DNA of 64,000 nucleotides from Motacilla alba alba (lineage: Eukaryota > Chordata > Aves > Passeriformes > Motacillidae). The stretch is taken from NCBI RefSeq assembly GCF_015832195.1, contig NC_052046.1:21878161-21942160 (forward strand), read 5' to 3'. A program made the translations under genes and the position numbers. This document shows positions 1 through 14,700 of this stretch, piece after piece (position 1 is the first letter of the stretch; each line of letters opens with the position of its first letter). The notes beneath the pieces were generated by a model. That model saw only the letters and a list, made by a program, of their open reading frames with translations. It did no database searches and was not told the origin of the DNA.

Positions 1-3000
1 TGTATGGAATCTGATACGGCCATATACATTTAGAGTTGATTCATACAGTATCATTTCCCTACCTGTTTTGTGAAGGCTGAATCTTAAGTAGACTTTGGAG
101 CATAAAGATTTGATTGATGGACTGAAATACTTACAGATTTAACTTGGAATGCTAAATTCTCACTTTGAAATGAAGATCAGATTGCAGAAGGACAGACCAG
201 AACTTTATATGAATAATTTGTCTGTTTTGATGTTTTGGTGCTTCCTGTAACTTCCTGTATAACTAAAAAGGGTTGTTTGTGTTGACACTTTGTACTATTT
301 CAGCTGATTTTGAGCCTAAAAATAATCTGAAGCTCTTCCTTCTTGTGGTGAAGTCATAAAACAGATTTTTTTTTTAAAGGAAGAGCCCAAATTCTTTTTC
401 ATTCTTCTCCTACAACAGATACAGATCAGCAAGTTACACAAAGATAATGACACATAACATTTGGAAACTCTTTCCTTTCACCAACGAGGTTATGCAATAT
501 CTGATAAAGTTCCAAACTGACAGAGGGCATAAAACCGTTTGTGCATGGTTTAACTGAATGTGTTGTAGGATTTGTTTCTTTAATTTTGCTATAAAGCCAG
601 TGTAGCAATTCATTTGTGAAAATTATTTAGCTCTGTGTATTGAGGGACATTAGAGTGAGTGAAATGTGGTGAACCTGGAGCCTCCATTGGCAAGAAAACA
701 GTCATCTTGCTTGATTTAGGCAAATGGAAAAAGGAAATTATGGGATAAAGTGATGAGTCACTATCTCATGGCAAATACAAATGGTAAGTATATTTACCAT
801 TCAGGCCAGAGCCCTTGAATCCTTTCTTTTTATATCCAGTTTGAGTATAAGCCTTTGCCCTGCTGCGGTTGTCAGATTCATTGCAGTCATGAATTTTCAC
901 GTCAGTTGAGTTTGACTTGCACTGAGAAATGGGGCAAGTTCCTGCTATAAAGCCTTGCCATCTACTTGTGATAACATTTCTAGGCAAATTTCTAGCTGCC
1001 AGATAAGTGCATGCGTCTGAACACAACAGTCCTTGCCAACTGCTTTATCACTGATGATGGCAAAGATTTTTGCAAGCTCCACTGAAGTGAGATAGAGCAT
1101 TTTTTTTCACAGCGATAATATCAGGGTTGATAATAACTAAAAAAGCCTTTGTAAGCACTACGGGAAGTGCAGGGATAGGCTTTGCAAGTACGATACAAAC
1201 TGCACGTGGATAGAGGGCCTGGGCAAGTTCATGGTTGATGCGTGGCCCCACCTGCTGGTACAGGAGGAAGGAAGCAAGAGGGAAAAAGGACCTTTAAACA
1301 CAGCGTCTTCCCTGTTGCATTTTAATCCTCATAGGATAAAAATTAAAGTGGGAGAGAGAGCTTTTTAAAATAATACTTGAATTGAAAAATAGATATTTCT
1401 ATGAAAAATATATCACTTGGGGTACACAGAACCCCCTTTTAATCCTCAAAGGTGATCTTAGACTGAAAAGGCTTGTGTGACTGAAATGAATCCTTTTTCC
1501 CTGAATGTATCAATCTAATTAATCTGATAATTTTTAAAAGCCTTATTTTACACATTTTTGCATTAAGTTGAAATAATAAGACATTCCTATTTAGATGCTG
1601 TAACAAATATTTGTCTGGTTTGTGTCATATTGATTTTAATATGCCTTTCTAGGATTACAGAGGTGGCACTATGATGAGTGACTTTGCTTACATTTTCTTA
1701 GCCTACTGTTATACTGATTTAGTTTGCTAATACCTTGTGCTGACATGAAAGCTGGGGCAGATGTACAGCATGGCAAAGGTGAATTAGCCTACACCTCTCA
1801 TTGGAATCATCTTGGTCCTGTAGCTGTGATCCAGGAACATCTGAAAAAAATCTTCACTGGTTAGCAAATACTTAGGCTTGCATATGATAACATCAGTTTG
1901 TGAGTTTTAGCAATACATGGTACTAAGTGTTTGCCAAGAATGGATCATTCAGCACCCTGAGCAAATAACTGTGCCCACTTAAATAGTTGTGTGATGCAGC
2001 TTTTCTTGTGTGAAAGAACACAAGTCTGTAACTGCAGCTGGCTGTGCACTGTTTCACATTTGTGCCTTACCAAAGCCTCTCTCCATGATGAACATCCATG
2101 AAATCAATCTGAAGTCTGAAATACAAAGAACTTCTTTATTTTCATAGCTAAGAATGACAAAGGGAATTACACAATATTAAAGACATGGTTATTTTAACTG
2201 GAGAAGGATATTAAATCCTGAGAATACTTTGGTAAGAATCAAAGTGCTTGAGAGAACTTAGAGAGAGTTTCTGGCTTTAGAAAAAAAAAAGAAACAGTTG
2301 TAACTCTGGTTAATAGTTGCTAACTTTTGTTCATGTCTTCAGCAAAATGCATGTCTAAAATGCAATTCTATTTTATGGTGGTTTCATTAAGAGAAGGCGC
2401 TTGTGTACATTTTTTGTTAGGGTTTTGGTTTTTGTTTGTTTTCTTTTTTTTCACTGTGATGTAGAAATGCCTGCATCCTTGGACATTGCCTGAAATATTT
2501 TCATAAAGTGTTAGCAGTACCTTTTGTACTAATGTGAGTGCTTTTTGTTCAGTCTTTTGTAAATGCTGTATGCTGCAGTCCACAAGAATAGCACCTAGAT
2601 CTTGTTCCTTATTTTCACATTTTGACCCACTTTATAAAATAGTTTGTATGTAAGACAGCATTAAAAAATTATATTTAAGCTGATGGCTCTACACTTAAAA
2701 AATATCTTTTGAGACTATCTTCTACTTCAAAACTACTATGTAAACTATGATGTGAATGATGAAAAACGTCTTTAACAGTTCAGTTAGCTGTCAGACAATT
2801 TTCTCATACAATCCACTAGGTCTGTTTGTATATGCTCCTCATCATTTGCTATGTTAGAACATTTCCCAGAGGTCAGTATCTGAGATAATTTCTTCACTGG
2901 AGGTGGTAGATGTTGAGGGCAAGAAGTAAGATCTGCCTTTAGTAGGTCTAAACAAGCCAATTTCCATCAGTGCTGGCAAATCACTGGGTGGCATCTGGGA

Positions 3001-5207
3001 CGGGAAGATGCTCCTGCAGAAGGGAGACCTCTTGCAGGAATGGCAGTTACTTTGTGTCCATTTAGGACTCAGCTATTGTATCTTTCCAGTAAAATAGATG
3101 GGGTTGATTTTTCTCTCTGGGTTTTTTGCCTTTTCTTTTTTTATACTTTTAGTGTCTGTGTTTTAGTAAAACAAAGTTAACTCTGCTTTCCTTGAACACT
3201 TTGATGCTTCCCTGTAAAACACATGCACACTTAAGTTGTAAAGGTAGTGGCAAAAAGCTGAATTATTCCACTCAAGAACATTAAATTCAAGTGGTCTCTA
3301 CCTTGCTCTTTCTCCTCTCTGGGGTTGTATTTGTTGGCTGCAGCGTGTTTGAACACTCCAGTTCCATAGCCTGGGAAGGAAGGAAGCATAGCGCAACCTG
3401 AGATCTGTAGTCTGAGAGGGAATGTGCCTCTGAGCTGGTTTTTACTGGGATAAAGTTACCACGACAACCTAGCACAAGGCATGGCTGCGCCAGGTTTGTA
3501 TGTCTTGTTTACAGATACAGCAATGGAATTTATTTGTTGGGCTTAGGACAGAAAACTTCAATGCTATCACCTGTTTTTCCAAGATCTCTTCATCCTGCTT
3601 GGATAACATTGGTAGATAGCAGATAAGCATGGAGGACTATTCTTGGCAAAGAAACTTTTGAATGGTACACTGCAAACCAATGTTTCAAAGCATGTTACAG
3701 CTTCTCCAGCAGTCTCTCTCAAGGAGAAGCCTCTTAGTTTGTGAGGTTACTTTTTTATTTCCCAGTCATCTTCCTCAGCTCTTTTTTGCTGGAGGTAGAT
3801 GAAGGCACTTAAATTAGGGAATTAATGAAAGAAACTGCTAATTATGCATCATGGTAGATAAGGCTGCACAGCTGTATGTGGTTTCATTATCTCTCTATCC
3901 AGGAACATTCCAGAAATAAGCAGTTAAGGGGGAAAGTTCTCAGTTTTTTTTGTATTTGCACATGGTGTTCTACACTGCGAGCACACATTCCAGTCCTCTA
4001 GTGCTATTTTTTCATGTAAATTTCATTGCAGTTTTTCATGTGCTGCGCTTGTATGAAGGGAGCAGGAAAATGTCTCTTGTGTTTTCAACCTTACCCTTGA
4101 ATTGTCTCCTTGCACAGCTGCTTGGCACAGGTGAGGAGCAACAGAAACAGTGGCAAAACCCTCCATCATTTCCTGCTTTGCTCTTAGTTGACTGGCACAT
4201 GCATGAGAGACATCTGCCCTGATGTGGTCTGCAAGAGCTGTGAGGTGCCAGGACACCATGGGGTGCAGCGAGGCGTGTTCTGTTACTTGGCCTTTCAGTC
4301 TCTGCTGATATATGGGTATTCTGTGAAGGCTTATTTTAGGTACTTTGGAGTAAAATCTGTACAGATGTTTAAGTACAATTTAGAATATATTCTGGCCAGT
4401 CCAAATCTTCTCAATTGTTCTGAAGCCAGAATAGTGTAGCTATTTAGTACCCTAAATAAGCAATTTTCTTAATAAGAAAGATTAAGGGAGGCATTTTTGT
4501 TCCAGTGCAAGCCGGTTCTAGGCATAAAAATTTTTCTAGTGATCCTTGTAATCTGGCCTGGCCAAATGATAGAATTTTAAGGAACACATTCTAAACAGCA
4601 AGTAGTAAAAGATTTCTTCTGAAATAACTGAAAATGGGACCTCTGTTCATTGAATGAGGGCTTCTTAAGGGCACAGAGTGAGGAATGTTTGGATTCTCTT
4701 TGCTATATTTATAATTAATTACTGTTGTATGAAAGATTAGTGTGGGTTCCCTGCAACTTCCATGTTTTTCTGACTACCTCTTGGATCAAACTTAGTGCTT
4801 ACAACTCTAAAAACTTTCTGGTAGCTTGTGTAAACTGCAGTCCCCTACATGAAATAAGAGATTTTCACAATCCCATTATTGTCAGGATTTGGGAATAATA
4901 TTAAACCACTGGTTGAACAATGTTTACTACAGAGCAGCTAGCATAAAATCTTGCTTCTTAGCAAGTTGAAAGTCTCTATCTATTTTTGATATTAAAACCT
5001 TCTCTGAAAAAGCTAGTGGGCTGCTGGTGCCTTCCAGAGTGATTTAGGATGCAGGACTTTGAGTTGCGTGAACAGTTTAGCAAAAAAGGGGAAGACAGTT
5101 ACCAACTGTTAAGCTTTTTCTCCAGATGTTTCCTCTAAGACAAATATGTAGGGTTTTATTATGACACAGTAAAAACATGCCAATTAGATGAGAATGGTTG
5201 TTTTGTT

Positions 5208-5223
5208 GGGGGGGGGGGGGGGG
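5208..5223 (+). repeat. G16 homopolymer
   Basis: Sixteen uninterrupted G bases on the + strand in AT-rich intron sequence. Confidence 0.95.
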
Positions 5224-7841
5224 TTGTGTGTGTTTTTTTAAATTCTCAATGTCTGTTTGAACTAAATAGCCAGTCAGTCAAATACAGTGGTAAAATTGTC
5301 TAGTAGTTTGGATGGAGCATGCCCATGCTTGTTAATGTGAGCTGCTCTCTTCTAAATAGAGGATTAAAATCCTTTCTTCAAAATCCTTTTGTATGCAAAC
5401 TAAAAATAAAATTATTGTAAAGTAGTGATGTTCTTGAAAATACTATACATGTTTGAGGGGCTTTTTTCTTTACTTCAAGAACTTGTTCATACAAGAAGCC
5501 ATAGGTTACTATTCTACTTTCCCTTAAATTGGTGGCAAAACCCATCTTGACTTCAGAAGGATCAGACATATAGTTAAGATTTAGCAGCATTGGGAAAAAA
5601 AATCCCATAGTTCTTACTCTTAGTTCTCTGTGGCAAAATTCACAATATCTTTAGGGTTTGGAGCACAAATCTTATCTCTTTTTGGAAGAGATTCCAGTAT
5701 ACCAGAATCATAGAATATGAATGTGCATGAAACACTGCACCATAAACATGGCATAAAGAGCAGAGTCTGACTATCCTTTCATAAATTTTGAATACAAGTA
5801 AGGGAAACTCTGTTGTGAGCATCTCTTTTGAGGTCCTGGGCTAATGTAGGGCATGTAATTTCACCCTGTTATTCCTGTTTTGAGCTCCTAACTTCTAGTT
5901 GAATTTAAAGCCTGTTAATAATTAGTCCAAACTGCTTCCTTTAGTACATATTTAGTGTAGTTTACTTAACTTTTTTATCCCTTTAATGTCCATTACATGG
6001 TAAGAATTGTGACTTTAGAAGTAAAATGTTTTCATTTGGGAAACTACATATATTTAATTGTATTCGGCGATGATAGTATAGAAACTACTTTCACTGGGTT
6101 ATTTTCTTTCAATATATTCAGAACTCTTCACTGATACATGTTAAAAATTTGCTCTAGGGTGATAGATACTTTAGCAGGGCTGATGTTTTCCTTAGGGCTG
6201 CCTGTTTGAGTAACTAATGTGACAGTAATAGGGGTTTCTTATATTTGAGGAAGTGATATGGTGACAGTTTTATTTGTATATTCTGTTACTGTAACAAATT
6301 ATTATCTTTAAAATAAATAGAGTTTTATCACCTTGATGTATATGTGTATAGACAGTGAGCTGCACATTACAGTAGGAGAATATTAAGGTTTCAAAACTGC
6401 ATCTAAATCTTGTGTTTATACACAAAAGTACAAATTCTTTCAGTGTATACCATCTGATACAATTTTTTTTAGTGATATAGTTATCCCACCCTTTCCTCCA
6501 CTTATTCTTGCTTTGTTTTTTTCAAGGTCTTCACTGAATTAAAATTGCTTCATTCAGGTTGATCAGTTTGTAGTATTAAGCCACCTATTCTTTACAGCTT
6601 TTAGCCTTCTCTCTAGAAATAGGTTTTTTCATTGATACTTGTGCTCTTTCCAATGACATGACTAGTTATTGTTTCATAGAACTTCAGAATGACAAGTGCT
6701 AAGTCATCTTTAGGACACTGTTGTGAGCAAAGGTACCATCATGGTTCCTGTAAGGAGTAAGGTAAACAAAACAGACAATTAAAAAACAACCAAACAAACC
6801 TACTGCTTCAGGATAATCTAAGGTTAATATCTTCATCATAGGAGGGCCATGTAGATTTCACTTCAAAAAGGTGAACCTAGGGAGTAACTCTTAAAATCCT
6901 TAATATATAAGAACTTAGCAGTTACATTTCATTGAGATAAATAAAACCAGGAACCAGAAATCGATTAGTTTTGACTATGTAAATCTTCATTTGTCCCAAG
7001 GAGTGAGTATATTCTCACTCTGTGTCTGGCTTCAGTTACTCTGTACTGGATGTCCAAAACAATTCCTTGCAGGACAAATCTTCCTGGCATACCTCTTCCT
7101 GCACAGGCTGGAATCCAAATATAAGCATCAAAATCAAAATAATTACTAGAATGTGAGTGCACAAATTCAACATATATGATAACATAATTTAGTGTTAGCT
7201 TACTTGTTTCATGATTTTGCAAATCCAGAGTTTCAAATTCATAGTACTTCGTTGTACATGTTAAACATTTCTCACAATAGAACGTTTCAGTGACACATGT
7301 TTTAAGCTCCTCTTTAGGTTTTTATGGTGCATCTCTATTAGTTTTGAGGGGCTTTTGTTGTATCATAGTTGTGTTTCACAATACAGGAATTTTTGCAAAT
7401 GGTGATATGGTAAATTACCATTCTTGAAACTTGATTTTTCCTCTTTTAATACAAATCAATAACTTGCTTCCTTGAAAGATGCTTTTGCTCCCATCTTTAT
7501 CTTGCCATGTAGTAAAATGCAACCTTACTTAATCAAGAGGTGTGACAGTGCAGTTTTATTCTAGTATGACAAAGTTCAAAGTTTTTCCTGGGTTACTCTG
7601 TTGCTAGCATCATACATAGATTCCTCTTTCAGGAAACACTAGTTTAGAAAGTGGAAGTCAAGACATCAAGTGGGATGATAGATGAGTAATGGGGGAGGTA
7701 TGAAAAATACTCTTGACACCTGGAATGGTTATTCATCAGCTTTCCAGACACACTAGAAACGTGGAAAGAGTGTTCTGCCATGGAGGAATCTGTGCTGTCT
7801 TGCAGGAGACTTCTGCCAAATTGGAGAAATTGAAGGATATA

Positions 7842-7890
7842 CTTACTCCATATGAAGTTTTCTGCTCTTACTCCATATGAAGTTTTCTGC
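7842..7890 (+). repeat. 25-bp tandem duplication
   Basis: CTTACTCCATATGAAGTTTT and the next bases occur twice in direct succession with period 25 and no mismatch. Confidence 0.95.
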
Positions 7891-9624
7891 ACAAAAACCT
7901 TTTTGTTTTTAAGTTTTTCATTTTTCATATCTTTAGATGTTAATATGGAAATTGCAGGGTCATTGGGTTTGAGTGTACAAACAAGACAGAGAACTCTGGA
8001 GAGCCGTGTCATTTGATCTTTGAAAACTGTGTATGAATGCATGCTCCTCTAAAACCCCCAGATTGCAAAAATCATTTGTAGTGGGCTTGAGAGGTATTTG
8101 ACAGATTATGTGCAAGTACATACATGTGTGTTTCATTATTTGATTGCCTTAGGAGACTGGTGTTTAAGTTGGCAGATCTACTTACTAAAAGCAAAGCTCT
8201 TGGGCTGGCAGGATTACAGAATGCCTGAAGGAGAGAGTCCAAATGCTGAGAGCAAAAGAGAGGGAACATGTACTGTGCAGAAAGTATGGGGAAGCTATAA
8301 AGCCAGCAGGAAAAAATAGACTTGAATATGGTTCCAGTTTGTTCTATTGGGCTCAAGTTGATAGCCATGCAGAAGTAAAAACACAAAATTCTCTTATTTC
8401 AGTATCAAGTTAATGTTCTGGAAAATACTGTGTTTTCTATCATGCTATTTGGTTACCTATTTGCAGCTTGTCAGAAATCTTTAATCCATGCTTATTTTCT
8501 GATTCAAATTTTGAGAAACATCACAGCTTGCTTTGGATATTTACAGAGCACTGTCAGACTGTGACATAAGTGGCCACTCTAATAGGCTATGAAACTTTGT
8601 TCTTGTCTTTACTAGCATGACTCAAAACTACACTGTTGCCTCCCAGTATACGTTAAATTTCTGCATTTAATTTTGTGATATATAGTTTGTAGCGATTCTG
8701 GGAAAAAAATAAAATTAACCCCCAACCCAGTCATTACTCATACAAGTTTAGAACAAAACTATCCTGCAAAGTTTTGTAATCAGCAGACAAACAAGATGAG
8801 TATGTGTAGCTAGAGAAGTCTACACCTGTGGCCTTGCACTTTCTTGATGTCTTGCTCCTCAACCTCAGGCAACACAGATTAGCATTTTGGCTTGGTTCTT
8901 TGCGTTGCTCACTCCTACCTGAATGCCATTATAAAATAACCAGACACCTTGCTCTGTCTCCTAAGACTTACTTGTTAGTCTAAGCTATTTTGAGAGCAAG
9001 GTTTGAAATATGGGAAGCTGACTGGTGAAAAGCAGACTGATGTACTGAAACAAGAAAAAGAGAAGCAGAAGGGCTGCCTCCCCTGAGAGATCAAGAAATA
9101 TGCTATTTGAAAAAAAACCCAAACCACCAAAAAAGCAAAAATAAAAGGGAATTTCCCTTTAAATAAGGCCACAGTTTAAATGATTGCTCATACTGATATG
9201 TCTAAATTATTTTAGAGACTACTAGTGGCACATTTATCATGAAAGACTAGAATCCTTTGAGAGGTAATAGGTCCTGCACCTAAATAGGTACCTGTTGGTA
9301 GCATAGCAGAGCTTAGATGAGTTAGACCAGCTGTCTGCTGCCATTTTTGAGGAGCTTTATCTTGTAAAATCCTCAGTAAAGTTCTCTGAAGTGTCCATAT
9401 CTGAGCAATTTAGGAGGCAAGTTTTTCCAGCTTCATGTAGGCAGTTCATGTGAACTGTGCTTAAAAACAAGGAGTCATATGCATTTTAAAAAAATCAGGT
9501 CAGTTTAAAAGTAATGTATTCCTCTTTTTCCTGTTCTCAGTAGGGAACTGGTTCTTTTGGAATGATTTTCCTCCTAGGAGTCAAGTGAGATACCCTTTTT
9601 CCTTCCGGCATGGCCAACATTTAA

Positions 9625-9679
<55 letters not shown>
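9625..9679 (+). repeat. (GATA)n microsatellite
   Basis: About thirteen pure ATAG/GATA units, grading into AAAT at the right edge. Confidence 0.98.
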
Positions 9680-9680
<1 letters not shown>

Positions 9681-9844
9681 ATAAATTTGAAAAGGCAAAT
9701 GAAATGAGTAAAAGGTGTTCCCTTCTGATAGGGCCAAATAAAGGGAACTGGTTCTTTCTTCTGGTAAGATGACCAAGGGATTCCTCTGGAGCACAATTAC
9801 AAAAAGACCATAAATGTAAGAAATGTAAGACCTCCTTTCTTTCC

Positions 9845-9924
9845 TCTCTCTATCTATCTCTATCCCTATCTCTATCTATCTCTATCTCTATCATCTCTAT
9901 CTCTATCTCTATCTCTATCTCTCT
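9845..9924 (+). repeat. (CTAT/CTCTAT)n microsatellite
   Basis: Interrupted TATC and CTCTAT units, the complement of the GATA tract 165 bp upstream. Confidence 0.97.
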
Positions 9925-11764
9925 TTTTCCCTTTCCCCCAGCCCCCACACCACCGCACACCCAGTAGGATAGTGGGAAAACAAGCAAGATATACCTGGCT
10001 TTTTGACAGAATAGTCAATTCTCAGTCCTTGCTGGCCAGTATGAAAGAAGGCTTTCTCCAGTCAGCAAGCAGCCTTTCAGCCTCTCAATCCCTCACTCAT
10101 TTCTTAGTGAGTCATAGCTAGAAGGCCTTTTCACATGTTTGATCACATCTTGCTGAAGTCAGGAATGTATTTTTACTCCTTTATTGCATCCTATACGCAA
10201 CATTCCAACTCAATTGAGTGATTGCTGCTTTAAGCTCTGTATATATGTGGAAATAGAGATAAATATATAGCTAGATAGTGCCACTATATTTTCAGATATA
10301 GATGGGTTAGAAGACCAGCTAACTTTCTTGGCAGGAGCAGGATGGTGGAAAAACTGATTTGGATGTTTTATATCTGTGACCTCTAGAAGAGCTGTACACG
10401 AGCAGTACTTAAATATTCAATACATTAGTTTTTCTTGTCATTCTGATGTGTACACTTAGTAGTCCTCTAAGTTCAGAGATAGCATTGATCCTGTTACCCA
10501 TGAATTTTCTACAAGAAAGTTGGAGAATGTCTACAGCACATTCTGCTGTGCTGGAGTAGATCAGTGTAGGGCACCTGCTGAGCATCAGAAGTAAGGAATG
10601 GAAGCAATGGATCAGAATGCTTCTTGCTTATCTCTTGTGTCTTTGTAGAGGACCTAAAAAGAGCTTCTGTTTCCTCATTTATTCCATGAAAGAGCTGCTT
10701 TTATTTGATTCACCTGAGCTAAAGATCATAAGGAACATGTTGACAGTTCTTAACCAGATTTATGTTTTTCTAGTTTTGCCCTTCTACAGCTTACACCTTC
10801 CGAGATCACTTACAAAATATTTCTTTCAGTTATTTCATCCTATTCTGCTCAGTCTCACTCTTCTACAATACACCACTGGTTTTCAAGAGAGAGACATTTT
10901 TCTTTGTTGTAGACCACAAAATACTCTAACACTGTAAGGTTAGAAAAGGATTTCTTGGATTTGAAGTGTTTGGGTTTTCTTAGGATTTATCTCTTGTTTT
11001 TGGTCTGTTTGCAAATGAATGATCCCACTGCAGACTGAAATCCTGTTCCATACCTTCTTACCCTGACTTCAGTTAATCTTTGGCTTGCAGATGGTGATGT
11101 AAAAACAGCCAGTTTTTCATGAGCACCATCTTTGCTGTCATTGTCAATTTTCTTTTACACTTCCTATAAACAGGTTTTACACTATATGAATTTCATAACA
11201 CAGTGTGATGGTCAGTACACAAATGAAGGTCTTTTGCCAGTTAGAGTTAGTTAACCAGTTGGAACCCTGACAGATTTGTAAAGGTTCATGAGAAATTCAT
11301 TTGTCTTCCTAAGTGCTAAGGTCTGAATTACAGCTACCTCAGCAGAGAAGTGTGAACAGTGATTTATGAAAGAGAGATCTTTAGGTTCATGCATTAAGTA
11401 CATGTACTTGATATTGTATGACATCTTTTTTGTTTAGGATCTTGGTAGTGTGAAAAATATTGGAATAGAAAAATAACACTGATATTGCTATGCAGAGAAA
11501 TCTCCACAGGAGTATGTTATGGGTCAAAAAATCCTATTACATATAGACTTAAAAGTTTTCTTCTTCATCGGAAGGTAAAGAGGATGGTGGGATTGCTTCT
11601 CTATAGATTCAGTCCAGGATTTTCCTAATAATGTTGTTTCTGTATCTATGTCAGATCACCCGATGATTTAATGGCTGTAAGGATTAATCCAGTTTTACTT
11701 TCTTATAAGACTGCCTTTCAGCATTGTTGTATTCTGTTGCTACAGCTACAGCTCTAAGCTTTTC

Positions 11765-11789
11765 TTTTTTTTTTTTTTCTTTTTTTTTT
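11765..11789 (+). repeat. T-rich homopolymer tract
   Basis: Two long T runs broken by a single C, within the intron. Confidence 0.9.
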
Positions 11790-14700
11790 AGAGGAGGAAA
11801 CATATTTGATTTGATTTGAAACACATTCAGTTTTTGAATAAAAGTCATGGTGCTGGAGAGCTGTTGCCATTGTTTGCATTTTTTTTTCTGGGTGACTGCT
11901 GTATACTCATTATTTTTAACATTCTGTGTACTTACAAATGTTTCCCAAAATTCCCAAAAGATGAAGGAGCAGTGTTGACTTTTATCTGTTAGCAGCTTCT
12001 GCCAATTCTTTTATGTACATCTTCCGGATCTAAACAACTTAACTTCTCAAGCATAGTAATACGCATTATCTTTTTCTTGCAGCTGTGAAGAGCCTATTCT
12101 TTTCTTCTAGATTTCTTGTCTGTGGATAGTTTGACAGGGATTTGTTGTCAGTCTTCTCCCATTAGTTTCTCCACAGCAAAAAGGTAACAAACAAAGCATT
12201 TTTTCAGAGCAAAACAACATACTGCCCTGAATTTTTATGTATTATGATTATTGAATAAAAAGAGAATGCTTTAAATTCTGCTCTTCTCAAGCAGAGATAC
12301 TATCACAAACTGGTGTTTGCCCTGCATAAGAAACTTTATGTTACTGGAAAAAAGGACACAGCAATGAGGAACAAGGATCCTTTAGAGATAGGACAGGTCA
12401 TTCTCAACAGTGTTGCAGTGACCATGGTATCTCACAGTGAAGGTTCATCCACCTTCATAACCCGTCTTGGTTACAAAAAGTAGATGCTGCTGGAGCACTG
12501 TTTCTAACCACCACCATTTATATGTGGAAAGGGATTTGAGATTAGTAAACTTGGTAGGATAGCACCAGACTATCATATACATGTTACTACTTCTTAAAAT
12601 ACATGTTACTACTTTTTACATGAAAATGGTTCCAGCACATAAACTTGCTCTATCTATGAAGTTTTATCTGATAGAGGTCATTGAAATAATCTCACAATGA
12701 CTTTGCACTGGTTGGCCAGAATCAAAATTTTCAAGTGCCTCTTGAGATGGACCTCAGCATTCCTTTCCTTAAAAGATAGGCAACTGCCTCTTTCCTATGT
12801 GTCAAATGTTTCCAGGAAAAACCAAACACGTATTTCCTCTCCCACTTGCTAGGAAGAACTCAAGAACAAATTGTGGACCAAAGCCATTTTGAGATGAGAT
12901 GATAAAAAATTCAGGTTTGAAGAGGAAAATAAACTGCATGACCATGTGTCCTTGTACAGTCTAGATAATATTCCAGGTACTAAAGTACTCAGTTCTCTAG
13001 CTGAGTTTTATCCCTTGAGAGCTCTGGGTTTTGTGCACTGAAATGGGCAGTGTAATTTCATGGGGAAAATTCAATGTCATTATATGAAAAGAGACAAAAG
13101 CATGAACTGAAATTGCACATGCAGCCTTAGTTCTTTGTGGTCTTAAGGTTTGAGTGCTTGACCTTGGTGGTGGTCTCGATGCTCTTACAATATACTTTTG
13201 TTAATGTGCCTGTGTAGTATGGCAGGCATCAGAGGGAGCTGTGCTGCTCATTCCTTATGGAGTGACTATAGCAAAAGTACCATGTAAATATATTAGCAAG
13301 TCAGTAGTCAAGTCACTTTACAATAAATTATATTTTTAGTGAATTTTCACTCTTGCTTTGTTTAAAAAAAAAAGTCTAGAGTGCAGAAGTTAATAGAAAT
13401 CATGGCATAAATATCCTTGGGAATGATGAAGTAGTTTGTGGGAAGGCAGCTGGCAACAGTTCTAAGGGAATGCTTAGTTAATCATAATGCCAGTGAGGGA
13501 GGTTTTGTTTTGAGAACTATCAAAATTTTGTCTAATAAGGACTTCTATGTACCACCACTAAAATCTGGATATTTAATGGCAATAATAACATTGAAGCACC
13601 GGGAACTTGATAAGTAAGTCACAGGATGCAGCTGCCAGTGGAATGTGCTGTTTGTCCTCACACCAGCACTATCCATACTAGATTCGAACATTCAGTGTAT
13701 ATATTTCCCTTCTTGATAGTATGTATGGTTTCATGTCAAAGCACTGCCAGAAGCTGAAATTGTCATTTAGTGTCTCTGAGGAGAACTGAGCAGACCGAGT
13801 TACTCAAATTCTTGCAGATCTCAGTTCTCTTCTAGTCCTGGAACAGCAATCCTGAAGGAAGGGAAGGGAATATAACAAGTCTCACTTCGTGGAAAAGGCA
13901 GTTTTGCGCTTTGTCGGTTCAGTTCCTTCCTTTCTGTTATCTCTGTCATCATCTCCTTGCATATGGTGATGCAGTAACTTGGTACCTACATCACAACTTA
14001 CCTCTCATCTGCTGGTATCTCTCTGAGTGAAAACTGCTGGCAGGGAACCTGCAGATGTCAACAAGACATGAAAAACAGGTGTTGGCTTATTAAAATATTT
14101 TTTTCTCTGTCATTGGAATGATGCACTGAAATCCATGCTGGCTTGTTCTATTTAGAGATGTTAACCTGTCCTTCCATTTAAAGTGATGCTTGTAGGGAAT
14201 GTGAGAACACTACTACTGCTATGCTTCTGCATGTCACACAGGGCTTAGGTTGATCCCTGAGAGAGAAGGGTAAGAAAGAATTATTTGCCAGTCTGCCACG
14301 CCTGAGAAAAGCACGAGAAGCCTCAAGCTGTGCCAATGCTCCAAACCACTTGAGGGAGGTGAGATGTGCCTCTCCTGGAAGCCAGCAGTGTCAAAGGCCC
14401 AGTGCTAGCCTTCTTGATTTTCAGCTCTAGCTAAGTCTATCCTGACCCACACTGTACCCTCCTCAGCTTTTTGAGTGGCCCCTATACTTCGAAGCAGAAA
14501 GACATATTTTAGTACATTCTTGCTTATTTCTTATTTTTTTCTTTCTGTTTATCTCACAGATCCTTGAAAAAGGAGTTGAATAATCAGGTGGTTTTCCCAC
14601 CTTTTCCTTGCTTTTTGGGGGAGGGAGTTTCTTTTGCAAAACTATGTATGCATTATGTATATCATTATGCAGTGTACTTCATGCCAGCACCTTTTACTTA

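Noticed and set aside
5701..5725. AGAATCATAGAATATGAATG as a CR1 end
   Set aside because: Only the short AATCATAGAAT motif matches; the following sequence does not continue as CR1.
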